From Magicicada septendecula (taxonomy: Eukaryota; Arthropoda; Insecta; Hemiptera; Cicadidae), in NCBI GenBank assembly GCA_034769895.1, contig CM068371.1:406145969-406209968 (forward strand): a stretch of DNA of 64,000 nt, read 5' to 3'. The notes beneath the pieces were generated by a model. That model ran no database searches. It worked only from the letters and a program-made list of their open reading frames with translations, and was not told the DNA's origin. Every line of letters starts with the position of its first letter. The first letter of the stretch is position 1. Positions 11,469-23,989 of the stretch are shown one piece after another. A program made the position numbers and the translations under genes.

Positions 11469-11856
11469 ACAATAACAAGTGATAACACCATAAAAAATAC
11501 AATAATTTCCCCATGATATTGACATAACAACCCCAATGAATTTCATAATGTTTGACCCTTAGAAAATACAATACATATATAGAATAATTGACACTATAAA
11601 TGACACTTGTGGTTCTCAGAATTTGAATCACACAAACATATTGACAATACACAACATCCATAATGATTGATAGTACATATGAAACACAGTCACTATTGCT
11701 GTAATAGCTAGCGGCACGTAAACAATATTACAATGCTTATGACACAATTGACTTGTATGCTCGCCCCGGGAAATGTCCCGGGCGTGGTCCATGTAATGTG
11801 ACACGCACACACTCACACACACACACACACACACACCTCGTATGGCACGCATACGA
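11469..11856 (-). other. G 3' untranslated region with CA repeat and GC-rich palindrome
   Basis: Downstream of G pol. It holds a short CA run at about 11810-11836 and the inverted repeat CCCGGGAAATGTCCCGGG near 11765, which stands out in the AT-rich surroundings. No coding sequence seen. Confidence 0.6.
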
Positions 11857-14800
11857 TTAGTGTGTAGCCACCGGAAGGGGGCATAATTTATGGATGGGTC
11901 GGCGTAAGATACCTAGCGCGGTGCGAACTTCTGCAACGCGTACTAAGGAATCTTGACCCGGAAAAACATTGGTAATTACCCCACGCTTCCATTCTAGAGG
12001 GGGGGAATTGTCATCCAAAATGAGGACAAGTTGTCCGACGTTCAAATTCTTTAATGGGGTGCGCCATTTATTGCGCTGCTGCAGATAATCCCTAGACCAC
12101 CGTTTCCAGATGGTCTGCGTAAATTTTTGGAGCAGAAGCCATCTGCCCAAATGAGTATTATTGCCTTGTGTATAATCGGGTTCCGGAAGTGCCGTCAGTG
12201 GAGCACCGACCAAAAAATGAGCAGGTGTTAAGGGTTCAGGGTCTCTAGCATCGTCGGACACCGCGCATAACGGGCGTGAATTAAGGCAAGCCTCAATTTG
12301 AGAAAGAAGAGTAGAATCTCTGAGGTCTATCTCCTGATAGAGGCCGCTTACTGGAAATGCTCCCCTTTTCAGAGGACAAATTTTTAATGTACAATGTAAA
12401 GTCCTCCCCCCCCCCATTAATTATGCAGCTATAACAATTACAACAACCATAACTAATTCCTCAAAATTCAAGATCGTACTGCCAATTACGTGACGTAAAT
12501 GGAATTTAACACTCCTGACACCACTTTCCCACAGACCACCGAAATGAGGGGCTGAAGGGGGGATAAAGGACCATTTGATGCCGTGGAGACCGCAAAACTC
12601 CAGAGAAGATTGCTCAACTTCCTTGGAGGTTAAAAATTTGTACGAATCATGCAACGTGTGGTTGGCACGACGAAAATTCGTGCCATTATCAGAAAATATT
12701 TGCGCGGGAATACCTCTGCGCGATATGAATCTTTTTAAAGCCGCTATAAAGGCGTTGGAAGTGAGATCCGACACCAATTCTAAATGGATGGCCCTAGTAC
12801 ACATGCATATAAATAGAGCGATATATGCCTTGGTCGTGGACTTAGAGCGCTGCCCGCCATGGCGCAAAAGTACAGGACCGGCGTAATCCACGGCCGACTG
12901 TGAGAATGGCCTTGATGGCGTGACCCTAGAAGAGGGTAATTGACCGAGTAATTGATTCGCGCCTTTAGCCCGGAAACGAAAACAAGTGACACACTTATGT
13001 ATCACTGAGCGGATATAGGACTTATCGTGTATGATCCAATACTTTCCCCTAAGCGAAGCTTGAGTTGATTGCACTCCAGCGTGCAACAAACGGATGTGTT
13101 CGTATTCAATTATTAATCTCGTGAGATGAGAGTGCGGGTGCAAAATTATTTGGTGTTTAGTCTCGTAGCTAAGTGGGGAGAATTGCAAGCGTCCACCCAC
13201 TCTTAAAATGCCTGATTTATCCAAGAATGGGTTGAGAGCAAGAATTTTACTACTGCGTGGAAGGCACCGGTGTGCCTCAAGTTCCCTAACCTCCACGTCG
13301 AAATGCAACTTCTGTGATTGCCGGACAAAAATCAAGAGCGTGTCAGACAATTCTTGAGCCGACAAAAAGGACGTGCTTCTATCAACCACCGCGAGTCTAG
13401 AATTGCGAAAAAATCGACGGCAATATGCGAAGACGCGAATAAGCCTCGTAAGAGATGAATAATTTTCAATATAACTATGTGTTGAGGACGCGACAATTAG
13501 TGAGGTTTGAACCTGCTTGCGACGTTCCTCCCCAATGTCGGGAAAAGTACAGGGAGTATTAATGTCGAACGCGCTGACCGGCCATGAGGCCGAATCACGA
13601 GCCAACCAGGAGGGACCATGCCACCATTGAGTATGACAGTGCAAACTACGAGGGAGGCAACCGCGCGATAAAACGTCGGCAGGGTTGTCATTTGATACTA
13701 CATGACGCCAAATTCCCCTGCTTCTAACAAGACGCTGTATTTCCGCGACACGGTTGGCCACAAATACCTTCCAGCGGGAAGATTGCTGATGTATCCAGTA
13801 CAACGCTATCATCGAATCCGAATAAAGATATAGTCCGTCAAAATTGTAATCGACGGCATTTAAAACCTTGGACGTTAGTTGAGCCAACAATAAACAAGCA
13901 CAAAGTTCAAGTCTTGGAAGCGTTATCTGTTTCAGCGGAGCGACCCTAGATTTAGCACACAACAAGTTTGATGATATGGTGCCGTTCGAATAGACCGCCC
14001 GCACATAAATGCAACACGCGTAACCTTTAGCCGAAGCGTCGGCGAATCCGTGCAGCTGCAATGAACTAACTGGGTAACTGTTCGAACTCTTAACCGACCT
14101 CGTAATCTCAAAATGAGTGTCGGAGACTAATTGAGCGTATAATTCCAACCATTGATTGGCCAATGATCCAGACAAGGGTTCGTCCCAATCAGTGCCCGCC
14201 AACCACAACTGCTGCACGAAATGCTTGCAGCAAAATGTGATGGGAGCGATTAAACCTAGTGGATCATAGATCCCGGCGATGATTGACAACATGCTTCTCT
14301 TGTTGAAAACGGTTAAATTGTCATCACCCCTAACGGTGTATAAAAAGTTATCCCCCTCAACATTCCATTGTATTCCCAAGGTACGCACGTTTTGACCCTT
14401 GCTGAAGTCACGGGTTACTTGGGCGCGAAGAGTCATAATCTTATGGTGGTTAGAGAACCATTTATGTAACGAAAAACCATACCTCCTCAACAACTTCTCG
14501 ATCTCGCATTTCATTTCAGCTAAGCCGTTCGGATCATCCGAACCCGTTATGAGATCGTCTACGTAAAAGTCATTTGCTATGGCCTTAGCAGCTGTAGGGT
14601 AGTCGGATTTATTTTCATATGCTATTTGAGCCAGACAACGCGTAGCAAGGAAGGAGGCACTAGCAGTGCCATATGTAACCGTCCTTAACGCGTAATGTCG
14701 CAATTCCTTATGCGGTGCATCATGCCAAACAATGCGTTGCAAGTTTGAATCCTTAGGATTAACAATCATCTGGCGATACATCTTTTCAATGTCCGCAATA

Positions 14801-17121
14801 AGTACGTATCGGTGGGTGCGGAACCGAACCATTATCGAAAACAGATCCTGCTGGATCGTAGGACCGACCATTAAAGTATCGTTAAGGGACAAATTATTGG
14901 TGGTTTTAGCGGATGCGTCAAATACCACGCGCAATTTAGTGGTTAAGCTAGAGTCTTTGAAGACTGCGTGATGGGGCAGATAAAATATCTCTGACCTGTC
15001 AAGCGACAGATCGTATTCATTAAGCGGCGACATGTGGCCAAGTCTTAAGTAGTCACTCATGAACTCACTATAATCCTTATAAAGGATAGGGTTCTGCTTG
15101 AATTTGAATTCTAACGATTGGAATCTGCGTATGGCTCCGCGGAGAGAATCTCCCAAATAAGATTTATCAGATCTGCGGGGCAGGGTTACCACGAATCTCC
15201 CGTCGCGATTGCGGCTAGTGTTTTCCACGAAATGCCTTTCACACGGCGAGTCCTCAGATCGGGCTTCGCGACTAGAGATCTCCTCCAACTTCCAAAATTC
15301 CTTTAGTTGCGAGGAAACCTGATTATCGTCCCTACAGACCATAAAGGAAGAAACCGTTTTAGTTATATCGACGTTGAATGGTAAGTCACCGGCCAAAATA
15401 AATCCTAACTTGGTTTCCTGAATTATAGGAAAGTGTGGTCCGCGCGTATATTTCACAGGTTCAATTAATTGGAGAAAATATTGAGCGCCGATTAATATAT
15501 CGACTTGCGACGAGCAATGTAGGTGAGGATCCGCCAAGAATATGCGCTTGGGTAAATTTAAAGAGGCAAGATTGAACGACTCCGCCGGTAAATTATTAGT
15601 TATACTGGGTAATACGGCACAATGTACGTTTAACGTGAAGGGTTTATAGCGTGAATGTAGCCTTACATTAGTATTGAAGTCAGCCTGGGAAAGCGAGTTG
15701 TTTATACCCGTGATGGGCAGTTGCGACTTAACCAATTGGAGGCCCATCCTGCGGGCGAAATCCATTGTGCAAAAGTTCGCTTGAGAACCGGAATCCAGTA
15801 ATATCCTAACGGGAAATTTTTTGCCGACTTTATTGTATGTCATGCAGACGGCGGTAGATAACAATACCGATTTATTGGTCTGTGATTTCAGTGAACACTG
15901 GTTGTTAACAGAAGTTACGTCCCTGTTGGGGACATGAATCGTTGTGTGGTGACGCCTAGAACATTTTTTACATGAGAAATTTGAGGGACATTTTGAACCC
16001 TCGTGTCCCGAATGGAGGCAGTTTAAGCAAAGTTTGTTTTTTATTAACGCGTTTTTTTTATCAGGGATAGACAGCGATGTAAATTGTGGGCAATCGCTAA
16101 GTCTATGTCCACCGTTACACAGCCTGCATAAATTGTTTCTAATATGTGAGTGGAATGCGCCCTTTGGAGTGCTTATCTGTTTAACTGCCTTGCGATAAGG
16201 AGACTTATCGCTTTTGTTCAACCTGCTCGTTGGGCTAGTCGCGTTATCGAGATTTTGCAGTAATTTCCTACGTGAATTTAGAAAATTTATAAAATTATTA
16301 AAATCAGGGAATTTATGCTCCGATAAACTCTCTTTCCACAAACGTAAAGTGTAATTGTCAAGTTTTTTGGCTAAATAATTTACGACAATAATTTCAAACG
16401 TGTTGACTGGCAGTTTGAGATTATTTAAAGCGTTTATATTTGCCGAGATTTGATCAATAAATTGCGATATGCTAACTTGGGATTCCTGTTGAACTAATGG
16501 TACGTCTAGGACATTCCACACGTGGTGAGCGGAAACAATTAGCTTACTATCATATCTATTCCTCAACAGATCGATAGCCACCGCGTAATTCTCATGTGTG
16601 ATGGGCAACGATTTTATTACGTTAAGCGCCTCGCCATGTAATGACGAGTGCAAATAATGAAGTTTCTGTATATCTGTCAGATCTGCTCTGACATGAATTA
16701 GTTCCAGAAAAATATGGTAATAATGTTGCCATTCCACAATACTGCCCTCAAACCGTGGTAATTTTATTGGTTCCAATTGAATGGGGGGTGTTTTAGGCTG
16801 TTTACCTTCAGCATTAATTACTGGTTTTTGGTTCATATGCTCACCTTGCTCTAGCAGGTGTTGCAATTTACATTCTATAGTACAGAGATCGTCCTCCGTT
16901 TGTACTCTATCACTCGTTAAAGCAACGTCTGCTTCCTCAGCTTCGATTTGTGACTGAATCTCGTCATATTTGGTGGATAATTCCATCAAATGACGCAGTT
17001 TTATTTTCAGCGCATGAGGATCGCTGTTTAACAAATCGAAGTTATCCGCGAAGGTATTTACTCAGGATATTGAGGCCTTAATTGTGCCTCGTTTTTTTAT
17101 TAGAGCCCTTACATCGGCCAT
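11857..17121 (-). pseudogene. G Gag-Pol polyprotein (Bel/Pao), nearly intact
   Basis: The frame starts at ATG 17121 and runs to 11857 with two in-frame stops: TGA at about 17064-17062 (codon 20) and TAA at 12420-12418 inside a small insertion. Domain order: DUF1759-like Gag (FEGSIVEWQHYY), zinc knuckles (CRLCNGGHRLSDC, CLNCLHSGHEGSKC), aspartic protease LLDSGSQANFC, RT with motif A LIADIEKMYRQ and FYVDDL, RNase H (HGFADAS, LPRLELCAC, LYSDSMIAL), integrase zinc region (H..H, CVTCFRF), integrase D-D-E (SAVDYAG, FSDNGTNF, LWESGVRS) and the Bel-type C-terminal DUF5641. All catalytic residues checked are present. Of the Bel elements here this is the least damaged. Confidence 0.92.
12318..12455 (-). 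repeat. Frame-preserving insertion of about 138 bp in G integrase
   Basis: By comparison with P1 (NLEEFTTVLSQIEAC), G has about 46 extra codons between NFEEL and TLLSQIEAC, one of them a TAA stop. The insert contains a run of ten G and the small inverted repeat TCTATCAGGAGATAGA. The exact ends could be off by a few bases; origin unknown. Confidence 0.55.
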
Positions 17122-17935
17122 TATTACAGTTTAAGATAAAAAGGGAAAGATATTTAGAAAGCAATTGAGCATAGAGCATGTGAACCACAAACTTAATTTT
17201 GAATGAGTTTAAATACGTTTCGGTAGCTAGCGATCGTTGTTTTGAACATAAACTTACTCTCTCTAACTAATCAAGCTTGTTGGCAGTTAAATTATTGGAA
17301 TTATGAATCTAAATGGTAACAAAGTATATCTTTATCTTTAAAGTTCTAACTGATAATGAGCTGCCAACCATTTATTAATTTGTATTGTGTAATAAGGTGT
17401 TTGTTTATATAAATGTGTCAAAAAATACCCACTGAGTGAAATATTATTAAAAATCAAATATAAGTAAAGTTTATAGTCACGTGGCCGTCGATCCATTCGT
17501 GATGAAGCTGGCTTCGATCCCGTTTGGAGCTGCTACACCTCCTGTCTCTGCCGGTCAGCCGATGCCTCATGTTGTACCCTCCATCAATTAAAGCTGTGGA
17601 ATCTCGAAAATGTTGTCCTGTTTCGTCCCGTCGTCTCTGGTCTACTGCTTGGCTGAATCTTGTCGAGATGACTGCGACGTGATTGACAATAATGGTGTCG
17701 CTCAGGACGAAAATGATGCCCGTAGGGCGTGATTAACTTCAGATTGGTTTTTCCAGAAATGATGTGTATAAATAAATGCTGTCGCTTGTGTACTCAGATA
17801 TGAGAAATCTGTGCCGTGGGGACCAAAAATGATGTCGTTTTTTGGGCCCGAAAATATGAAATCCTGCCTGGTTGGACCAAAAATGATGTCGTTTTTGGCC
17901 CGAAAATATGAAATCCGGTCCGGTGGGACCAAAAA
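17122..17935 (-). other. G 5' leader with PBS-like tandem units
   Basis: Non-coding. Directly after the 5' LTR (minus strand from 17935) stands TTTTTGGTCCCACCGGACCG, the presumed primer site. Two further copies of the surrounding unit of about 55 bases (TTTTTGGTCC...ATTTCATATTTTCGGGCC...ACGACATCA) follow at about 17885 and 17830. The rest of the leader has no recognised feature. Confidence 0.65.
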
Positions 17936-18400
17936 TGTTGCGGTTTGGAAGCTCTTGAATAATCGTGAGTTATTCCAAAGACGCTAATGAGGAAGGCTGG
18001 ATTGTTTGTTAGAAAGAAGTGGACTGTATTAAAGATGTTGAACATTCGTTTATTGAAAAAATCTGATTGTTAATTACGATCGGCACGTGCGGATGCATTT
18101 GAGGCAATAACGCCCGAAATTAATTTTGAATGAAATCGTGGTCCATTGTAGATGGACGCAGGTAGTTGAATGAAATGAAATATTATGAATGCATGCTAAA
18201 AAATATCCAGAAGCCGCGGCTGGAAGAGAAGTGTTTTACGAGAGTTGCGCTCGGAGTCTTGTTATAAACTGAACTAAACTTGCTTGCAGCCGGCGGTGAT
18301 TGCCAGCTGCCGTGTTTGATAAACGCGTGACGTCATCCGTGCGTGCCGTGTAATGGTAGTAGACCGCTTACAGCTGATAAACCAGTACAAAGTTTAAACA
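17936..18400 (-). repeat. G 5' LTR
   Basis: 465 bp, paired with 4822-5286; flanked on the right by the GCAAG target copy at 18401-18405. Confidence 0.92.
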
Positions 18401-18405
18401 GCAAG

Positions 18406-21400
18406 AATAATGTTCTTTTATCCACAGCAGTTGTATCTGTCGTTGACCAGGCTGGCAACAGACATAGGGCTAGAGTGCTCCTAGACGCCAGTTCACAGAT
18501 AAATTTCTGTACAAAATCATTTGCAAAGAAGTTACAGCTCAAATTAACTAAATCTAATATACCAATCACAGGAATAAACAATACAGCGTGTTACGCAACT
18601 GATATTGCTTCTATACGTATTATTTCTCGCTATCAGAGATATAGCTTCGAGGCGAAATGTGCCGTCTTATCTACGTTAACTCACAATCTGCCTGCAAACT
18701 CGTTTGATATCAACCAGTTCCACATTCCAAACAAAATCTTTCTGGGTGACCCCGATTTTAATATATCGTCGCAAATCGACATACTATTAGGGGCACAATT
18801 TTATCTGGACATGATCTTAACCAATAAATACACACGCGGCCCCAATTTTCCCATCATTCAGGAAACAAAGCTGGGCTACATTTTGGCTGGCAACTTGCCC
18901 AAACACTGCCGCAACGAGGGTCCTGCTGTTTCGTTCCTAGCAAGGAACAACGACAGTCAAATTCTGCAATCTCTCGAAAGATTTTGGGAAGCAGAAACTA
19001 TCCCTGACAACACCCCTGATAACGAGTCAGCCTGTGAAGAGCATTTTGTGCGCTCTACCCAGCGCAACCACGAGGGTAGATTTGTGGTTTCACTTCCATT
19101 TAAGCCTAATAATCTCCACTTGGGGGAATCTTACATGAGTGCTGAATCAAGATTCTTAAGCTTAGAGCGTCGCTTTAGGCGAGATGCTAAGCTCGCTCGC
19201 GACTACGCGGACTCTATCAAAGAATATAAGGATCTTGGGCACACGACACTCATCGATGATGGCGCTATCAACTCAGTAGCGTCAAATACTTACTATATAT
19301 ACTTATATATACTCATATACTTACTCTGGCTTTGCAAGCTTGGTTGGGATGAACCGATTTCCGGCCAGTCACGTTCGGATTGGCATTCTTTGTGTGACAA
19401 ATTGGGTCTGATTGGCAAAATTGTGGTCCCGCGATCTATTCGTTCCAAGCGTGAGGCAGCTACAGTTCAATTGCATGGTTTTTCGGATGCTTCTGAAAGG
19501 GGGTTGGCTGTTGTATGTATGTCAGAGTCATTTATCAAGATTCTACTGCCTCCTGTCACCTCTTGTGTTCCAAATCTCGCGTGGCTCCCCTACAACAGGT
19601 GTCATTACCTCGCGTCGAACTCTGCGCTTGCTTGTTATTATCGCGACTCGTATCTAAGGTTATTCCTGCTCTTTATTCGTTTATTGATAATGTACATTTG
19701 TATTCTGACTCTATGGTGGCTCTTTACTGGATTCATGCCCAGTCTACGCGGTGGAAAACATACGTCGCTAATCGGGTTGCTGAAATTCAGCGTCGTACGC
19801 AAACTTATACTTGGCATCACATTAATTAACGACACAATCCTGCTGATATTATATCAAGGGGGTGTCCCCCTGACGTATTGCTCGATTGCTCGCTTTGGTG
19901 GCACGGACCTAGCTGTTTGTCACAATCGTCAGAGTCTGATCCCTTCCCATCCTTCGTACCGGCCACTCCGTCGTCTTCTGAAGTCACCGCGGAAGAGAAA
20001 CATACACATAACCTTTCTCTAATGTCTACCCTGGCTGTTGACCTCTCTTTGGACTTTTCCTCATTGCATCGTCTAACGCGCGTATACGCTTACTGTTTTC
20101 GGTTCATCAGAAATATTAGACACTCAAGTGCTGACAAACTTACGGGCGATCTTACCCCTGTAGAAATTCATCAGTCTCTCAACTTCTTCATAAAACAATC
20201 TCAGTCGATCCACTTCGCAGCCGAAATTAATTGTCTTCGTAACGGATCTTCTGTTTCGGTTAGGAGTAAGTTGGCTTCTCTCGACCTGTTTCTTGACGAC
20301 TCTGGAGTGATACGCGTGGGCGGACGATTACAGCATTCCCAATTACCCTACGACTCTAAACATCCTATTGTATTACCCCCATCGGCACATATTACATGCC
20401 TTATCATTGAACGTGAACACATTCGTTTACTTCACGCTGGTGCTCAATTCGTGCATCATTCACTGCGTCAACGTTGGTGGATTGTTAATGCCAGGTTAGT
20501 CATTCATTCCATTATTCGAAAATGTGTGAGGTGTATCAGGTTTAGTGCCAAACAGCAGGTACAGAGGCTTGGTATTTTACCATCCCCTAGAGTCACTCCT
20601 TCTAGGCCGTTTCTATTTTGCGCGGTTGATTATGGTGGTCCCTTCATGATTCGTCATGGCGGGCAGAAGTCTAGAGCTCTTTCTAAGGCATACGTATCTT
20701 TGTTTATTTGCTTAGCGACTAGGGCTATTCACATGGAATTGGTTTCCGACTTTACGGCCAGCGCGTTTATAGCCGCATTACATCGTTTCATGGCCCGTAG
20801 GGGCATACCCAGTCAACTGTACTCCGACAATGGCACAAATTTCAGGAAGGCCCGCACTATCTTACATGATATTTACAACTTTTGGCACAATAAGGATGCC
20901 ATCTTATCGATCAAGTCATTCACGTCCTCTCAGGGGATATCATGGTCATTTATTCCGCCCTCCTCACCTCATTTCAGTGGCCTTTGGGAGAGCGGCATAA
21001 AGAGTTTGAAATTTCATCTGCGCCGCGTGGTAGGCAAATCTATACTCAACTTGGAAGAGTTCACGACCGTTTTGTCTCAGATAGAGGCATGTCTGAACTC
21101 TCGACCTTTATTTGCTATTTCTTCAGATGTTAACGACCCGGTGCCACTTACACCTGGCCATTTTTTGATTTGCGCACCCTTAACGGCGATACCGGACCCA
21201 GACCTTTCTCACATTCCTGTTTCTCGTCTTGGGCGTTGGCAACTTCTTCAGAGGTTTGTCCAAGGCATTTGGAAGGCATGGTCTCGTGATTATTTGCACC
21301 AGTTGCAACAGCGTCACAAGTGGAAGTTTGCCAAGGATAATGTTTCCATTGGTGACTTAGTTTTGCTTATTGAGGATAATTTACCTCCATTAGCCTGGAA

Positions 21401-21533
21401 ATTTGGCGTAATTATCGCCACATTTCCCGGCCCAGATAACTTGGTTCGTGTCGTGGACATTCGCACGCCTACGGGTGTTTTGCGGAGACCAATACATGAG
21501 TTATGTCTGTTGCCAGCGCGAGACGAGATTTGA
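18406..21533 (+). pseudogene. P1 Pol: protease, truncated RT, RNase H, integrase
   Basis: Continuation of P1 gag after element G. The protease site reads LLDASSQINFC, where G has LLDSGSQANFC, so the D-S-G triad is D-A-S. The linker (IDILLGAQFY, GPNFPIIQETKLGYILAG) is intact. RT stops near 19285: the catalytic core is absent and is replaced by a TATAC/CTTA-rich stretch (about 19286-19325), resuming at LGWDEPISG, which in G follows RT. RNase H (FSDAS, LPRVELCAC, LYSDSMVAL) is split by frameshifts at about 19500 and 19830. The integrase frame (19878-21533) is open and has HAGAQ...CVRC, AVDYGG, YSDNGTNF, LWESGIKS and a DUF5641-type C-terminus. Confidence 0.9.
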
Positions 21534-22768
21534 CAAGATTATGATTACTTAGCACAATGCTATTTAATTTAGCCACTGGCTTATTACTTATTACGACCAT
21601 TTGGTCAACCTAATTGTGATGAATTATCACAATATTTTCTTATCAATTTTGCGCCATTGCACGCTTCTATAATTATCACAGTTTTCGGTGGTATATTAAT
21701 ATTTTGTATTTGTATGTTAATTTTGTGTGGCATACTATGTCTTACACATTTACATTTGATGTTTTGGGGTATATTTCATGTTTTTGGTGGTCTCATTTTA
21801 TAAAATGTTGTTACATAATATTTGCATGTCTTGCAGCTGAGCAATCATGCATTCATTTCTTTATACTGTTGCTAATAAATGTGTGTATTATTCTGTGAAT
21901 GTCTTTAAATTGTTAAATTGTTTCTGTAATCACAGTATTGTATCTGTTATTTGACATTGCAATTATTCATATTGTAATTATCTAAATTATTGTTATTGTA
22001 TTCACATAACTTGCGTTTATGTAAAAACTATTGTTTTGCGTCTGCCGCATGTAACTGCCACGTCTAGATTTATTTTATATTGTATTCATTTTGCGAGTAA
22101 GCATGCACAATTACTTTTACTTAAATTATGACATACATGTCATATTTGGGCTTGCATTCAGTCAGCATCTAGCTTGTTCATACATTATTACATATCGTAA
22201 ATTCCTGAAACTTCAGGAACAGCATGACTAGGTCAATACATGCCGCTCTGCTGAATATACGCTTGAACATGTAATTGTAACATGTTCAATAACAATTTTG
22301 TTCATGTAATTAATTCTCTGTACAGGTCCTCGGGCCTCAACTAATTTTACAGTAACCATCTATGACATGCATAGGGTTACAAACTATCGGTCCATCATGT
22401 GATGAGCTTCCGATCATGCATTAAACATTGTACAACTGTGTATTTTTTCATGTTTTGTAATGTTATATACTGTGCACATACACTATGTGATGGTAATATT
22501 TGTCAAACCAGACTTTTATATTCGTGTCTGAAAACAGCTGTTCGCCAACCTTGGCTTACAAACGCCTATCTCTAGGCTTATCTTATGCATGCTTATCTCT
22601 AAGCTAGTAACGGACTGCCGTTATCTAATCTCATAACTCAAGGTTCAACTTAGCTTTGAAACTAACTCTTATTATTAAGAAAACTGTATCCTTTTAAATT
22701 AAGTTGTAAGATGTATCATAATTTATTAAAAAATGTTAAAAAATCATTTGATTTTGACGGGCAGCTTA
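21534..22768 (+). other. P1 3' untranslated region
   Basis: About 1.2 kb between integrase and 3' LTR without an env-like or other convincing ORF. It ends GACGGGCAGCTTA before the LTR; GGGCAG resembles the tract before G's LTR. Confidence 0.7.
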
Positions 22769-23355
22769 TGTACGGTAGCGCGATAATTTCGCTTTCTAGG
22801 TTGGCTAATCTGCTTACTGCTTTTGTCCAAATTTGCGTCTTGGAACTTTGTACAGTGTGTGTCAGACGCTCGTCAGCAGCGTTCGGCTCGCTTGCAGCCT
22901 TGCTGTCATTTAAAATACTTGAACTCAAGTATTCTAGTGCCGCGTATTCGCGCATATCGTATTCTTTACGACCTTTAATGTAGGCTTTAGGCCGGCATAT
23001 TTTTACTTATGGCCAACTAGGCTCGCTATCATTTCAATTCAAATATTTAATACCTTTTAGCAACATGCATTATTAGCCAACCTGATTTCAATAAATTAAA
23101 ACATGTAATGTAACTTGGGAAAATGCATTAAAATCAATTCAATACAGTCCACATTTTATCATTTTTCATTCCCAAGAACCAATGCATGCATTACTGCCTA
23201 TTTTTTACAAACGTTGTTGGTACACGCCGACAGGATTACTCACTTCACAAAACATTTTTTAGCCCACTTGGGCCTGATATTCAACATTTTTTGGTCCACC
23301 GTGCCTGGATTCTTCTCATACCATATTTTGGTCCTCACGGTACGGATCATCAACA
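22769..23355 (+). repeat. P1 3' LTR
   Basis: 587 bp, paired with 2692-3278; GTAAC target copy follows at 23356-23360. Confidence 0.92.
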
Positions 23356-23360
23356 GTAAC

Positions 23361-23989
23361 CAAAATATTCTTTCAAAAATACAACTGACAACACTATGGC
23401 TGAAAGTGACAAAGCAAACACTTGAGGAAAAAAGTACATGCCATAGAAAAACTTTCAGTTGGTTTAAGGATTTTAAAACACCTGAATTTCAAGAACAATA
23501 TCATCACTTTGAAATGGCTTTTAGCCCTTTGATCAGTGACAACACAATTAGTATGTTAAGCCTTTGATAATGGAATTTTTGGAAATTTTGTAAAAAGAAA
23601 TTGAATGCAAAACTTTCAACTTTAATTATAATATGTTATTATTATATTATTTTATTATATTATGTTTGCAGATATATAGGTAAATAGGTGCTTTCAACTT
23701 TCTCCTTTGCTTGTATGTTTTCAGACAAAGGAAGATCTCTGTGGCCTTTACTTCATTTCTGTTAGTGGAACTGCCTCCATGGAATGTCTACCTGTCAAAC
23801 ATATTGGATTCGTTGTGTCTTCTTGTGACCTTCTTCCCGCTCCTGAAGAAACCCTCATGGTTATATACTTTTCTATAATTTGCCTAATAATATTTTATCT
23901 AAATTGCTCCAGTTGCATCTTCTTGCAGTTGTTTTTCTTGTGCAATTAGCACACACATATCTTTGAAGTGGAATAATATTTCTTGTATC
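23361..23989. other. Intron, unassigned
   Basis: AT-rich host intron between P1 and the piggyBac remnant. No reliable coding signal. Confidence 0.4.

Larger units (their letters stand above)
4822..18400 (-). mobile_element. Bel/Pao LTR retrotransposon G, inserted in P1 and itself hit by element A
   Basis: Two 465-bp direct repeats (4822-5286, 17936-18400), TG...CA, with target duplication GCAAG at 4817-4821 and 18401-18405. Coding is on the minus strand, so 17936-18400 is the 5' LTR. Only about two differences were seen between the LTRs. The element carries a long, nearly intact Gag-Pol frame (17121 to 11857). Element A (5601-11468) is inserted between pol and the 3' LTR. Confidence 0.94.
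2692..23355 (+). mobile_element. Bel/Pao LTR retrotransposon P1, interrupted by element G
   Basis: Two 587-bp direct repeats beginning TGTACGG and ending CATCAACA (2692-3278, 22769-23355) bound the element. The target duplication GTAAC is present at 2687-2691 and 23356-23360. The coding order is Bel/Pao Gag (DUF1759, zinc knuckles), protease, truncated RT, RNase H and integrase on +. A second Bel/Pao element (G, 4822-18400) sits inside gag. About four differences were seen between the LTRs. The copy is dead: a frameshift near 3835, loss of the RT core near 19286-19335 and frameshifts in RNase H. Confidence 0.93.

Noticed and set aside
14732-14971. + strand ORFs within 12575-15306
   Set aside because: Antisense shadows of G Gag-Pol.
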